NCBI GenBank assembly: GCA_020433785.1
Contig: JAGRCC010000807.1
Span: 1-7,157, forward strand
Source: Anaerolineae bacterium
GTDB lineage: Bacteria; Chloroflexota; Anaerolineae; 4572-78; J111
Direction of reading: 5' to 3'
DNA: 7,157 nucleotides
Part shown: piece after piece, positions 6,589-7,157 of the stretch
Layout of the letters: every line of letters begins with the position of its first letter
How positions within the stretch are numbered: position 1 is the first letter of the stretch
Position numbers and translations under genes: made by a program
Notes under the pieces: generated by a model
Seen by the model: the letters and a program-made list of their open reading frames with translations, nothing else
Database searches by the model: none
What the model was told of the DNA's origin: nothing

Positions 6589-6615
6589 ATTATACTCAGA
6601 AACGCCACATTTCAA
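6589..6615 (-). promoter_or_regulatory. Promoter for the receiver-ATPase gene
   Basis: On the minus strand a perfect TATAAT -10 box (6589-6594) is preceded by TTGAAA (6610-6615). The spacer is 15 bp, two short of ideal. Transcription would start near 6582, giving a leader of about 43 nt with the AGAAGG ribosome site just before the ATG at 6538. Confidence 0.55.
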
Positions 6616-6637
6616 CTATCTTGGACCCTGATTTTGA

Positions 6638-6651
6638 TTTATGTTCATAAA
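6638..6651. promoter_or_regulatory. Interrupted palindrome between divergent promoters
   Basis: TTTATG-TT-CATAAA is a perfect inverted repeat with 6-bp arms, placed between the -35 box of the receiver-ATPase promoter (6610-6615) and the proposed helicase promoter (6676-6704). The position would suit a shared operator. The sequence is A/T-rich and short, so chance is a real alternative. Confidence 0.25.
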
Positions 6652-6675
6652 ACTGCCGGCGCGTTTCACAATTCC

Positions 6676-6704
6676 TTCATCTTTTTGGTCTGGTATGGTA
6701 AAAT
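6676..6704 (+). promoter_or_regulatory. Extended -10 promoter for the helicase, very short leader
   Basis: TAAAAT (6699-6704) with an upstream TGG (6696-6698) makes an extended -10 box; TTCATC (6676-6681), at 17 bp, is a poor -35. A start near 6711 would leave only about 7 nt before the ATG at 6718. No Shine-Dalgarno sequence is present there, which fits a leaderless or nearly leaderless mRNA. Confidence 0.4.
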
Positions 6705-6717
6705 ATCCGTTCAAACC

Positions 6718-7157
6718 ATGATGAATCCAACCGACTTCCTCAACCAACTCAAAAAAGATCGCGCTTACCAAAACCAACTGGTCCACGTTGAGCGGCTGGG
6801 GGGGCGCGCCCCGCGCTATGCCTCGCTGGAGAAGCCGCTAATACGCTCATTGGTCGAGGCCATCAAAGCCGGCGGCACCGAACGTCTCTACAGCCACCAG
6901 GCCCAGGCCATCGACGCGGTTCGAGCCGGCCGGCACGTGGTGGTGGCCACCAGTACCGCCAGTGGCAAAACCCTGTGCTACAATGTGCCGGTGCTGGAGG
7001 CCGTGGCCGCCAATTATCAGGCGCGGGCCATTTATCTCTTTCCGACCAAAGCTCTGGCCCAGGATCAACTACGCAGCTTGAAGAATTTAACCCAACGCTT
7101 TAAGACCGCGGCCGAAAACAACGGCGGCCCGCTGCCCACGCTCCGCTTCGGCACGTA
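6718..7157 (+). CDS. DEAD/DEAH-box helicase, MrfA/YprA-like, N-terminal part
   Basis: The first 146 codons of a superfamily 2 helicase that continues past the right edge. A Q-motif-like segment LYSHQAQAI (57-65, Q61) precedes Walker A ATSTASGKT (77-85, K84 and T85), then motif Ia LFPTKALAQDQ (107-117). The order and wording match the MrfA/YprA group, DNA-repair-linked 3'-5' helicases that normally carry a C-terminal zinc-binding DUF1998 domain; that part is outside the window, so the subgroup is inferred from the N-terminus alone. The gene opens with two consecutive ATG codons (6718 and 6721), and either could be used. There is no ribosome site, and the proposed promoter sits almost on top of the start. 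It is divergent from the receiver-ATPase gene, with 179 bp between them. The truncation is due to the window edge, not to a lesion. Confidence 0.88.
   Translation, partial: MMNPTDFLNQLKKDRAYQNQLVHVERLGGRAPRYASLEKPLIRSLVEAIKAGGTERLYSHQAQAIDAVRAGRHVVVATSTASGKTLCYNVPVLEAVAANYQARAIYLFPTKALAQDQLRSLKNLTQRFKTAAENNGGPLPTLRFGT

Noticed and set aside
6847..7068. Minus-strand open frame of 73 codons opposite the helicase
   Set aside because: It is antisense to Walker A and motif Ia of the helicase; a shadow frame.

Overview
The window is a 7.2 kb chromosomal stretch of a bacterium with about 50% G+C. I lean towards Chloroflexota (Anaerolineae-like), with moderate to low confidence. The reasons are a CpaE/MinD-like ATPase fused behind a response-regulator receiver, an MrfA/YprA-type helicase, and gene borders full of short degenerate repeats (GGAGTAG heptamers, TTTTGCGTCT-type runs). 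No rRNA, tRNA, CRISPR array or transposase is visible.

Layout. Positions 1-272 are non-coding and carry two imperfect inverted-repeat structures. Two genes follow on the minus strand: a radical SAM protein with a SPASM-like C-terminal cysteine set (1288-2442) and, downstream of it, a PHP-superfamily metal-dependent phosphoesterase (273-1070). The 217-bp gap between them is framed by oppositely oriented tandem heptamer arrays. One array supplies the stop codon of the radical SAM gene and the other abuts the start codon of the PHP gene. The gap also holds two 18-bp palindromes 30 bp apart.

Positions 2443-2707 form a divergent regulatory region. It has a good sigma-70-type promoter (TTGACG, 17 bp, TATTAT) pointing to a membrane sensor histidine kinase (2708-4915; dCache-like sensor, HAMP, PAS, HisKA_2, HATPase). 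A possible 21-codon leader ORF ends in an ATGA overlap with the kinase start. Convergent with the kinase, on the minus strand, is a 498-residue protein (5042-6538) with an N-terminal membrane anchor, a complete receiver domain and a CpaE/TadZ-type deviant Walker A ATPase. A second divergent region (6539-6717) carries promoters for this gene and for a DEAD/DEAH-box helicase of the MrfA/YprA type, which runs off the right edge.

Working together. The kinase has no receiver of its own, and the neighbouring ATPase has a receiver with all phosphorylation residues. They could form a signalling pair that controls a membrane-tethered localisation or pilus-type ATPase, but this rests on adjacency only. 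The radical SAM and PHP genes are co-directional and may share transcription; their substrates cannot be read from the sequence. I see no clear multi-gene novel system. The most unusual items are the membrane-tethered receiver-CpaE architecture and the way inverted heptamer arrays define the borders of two genes.
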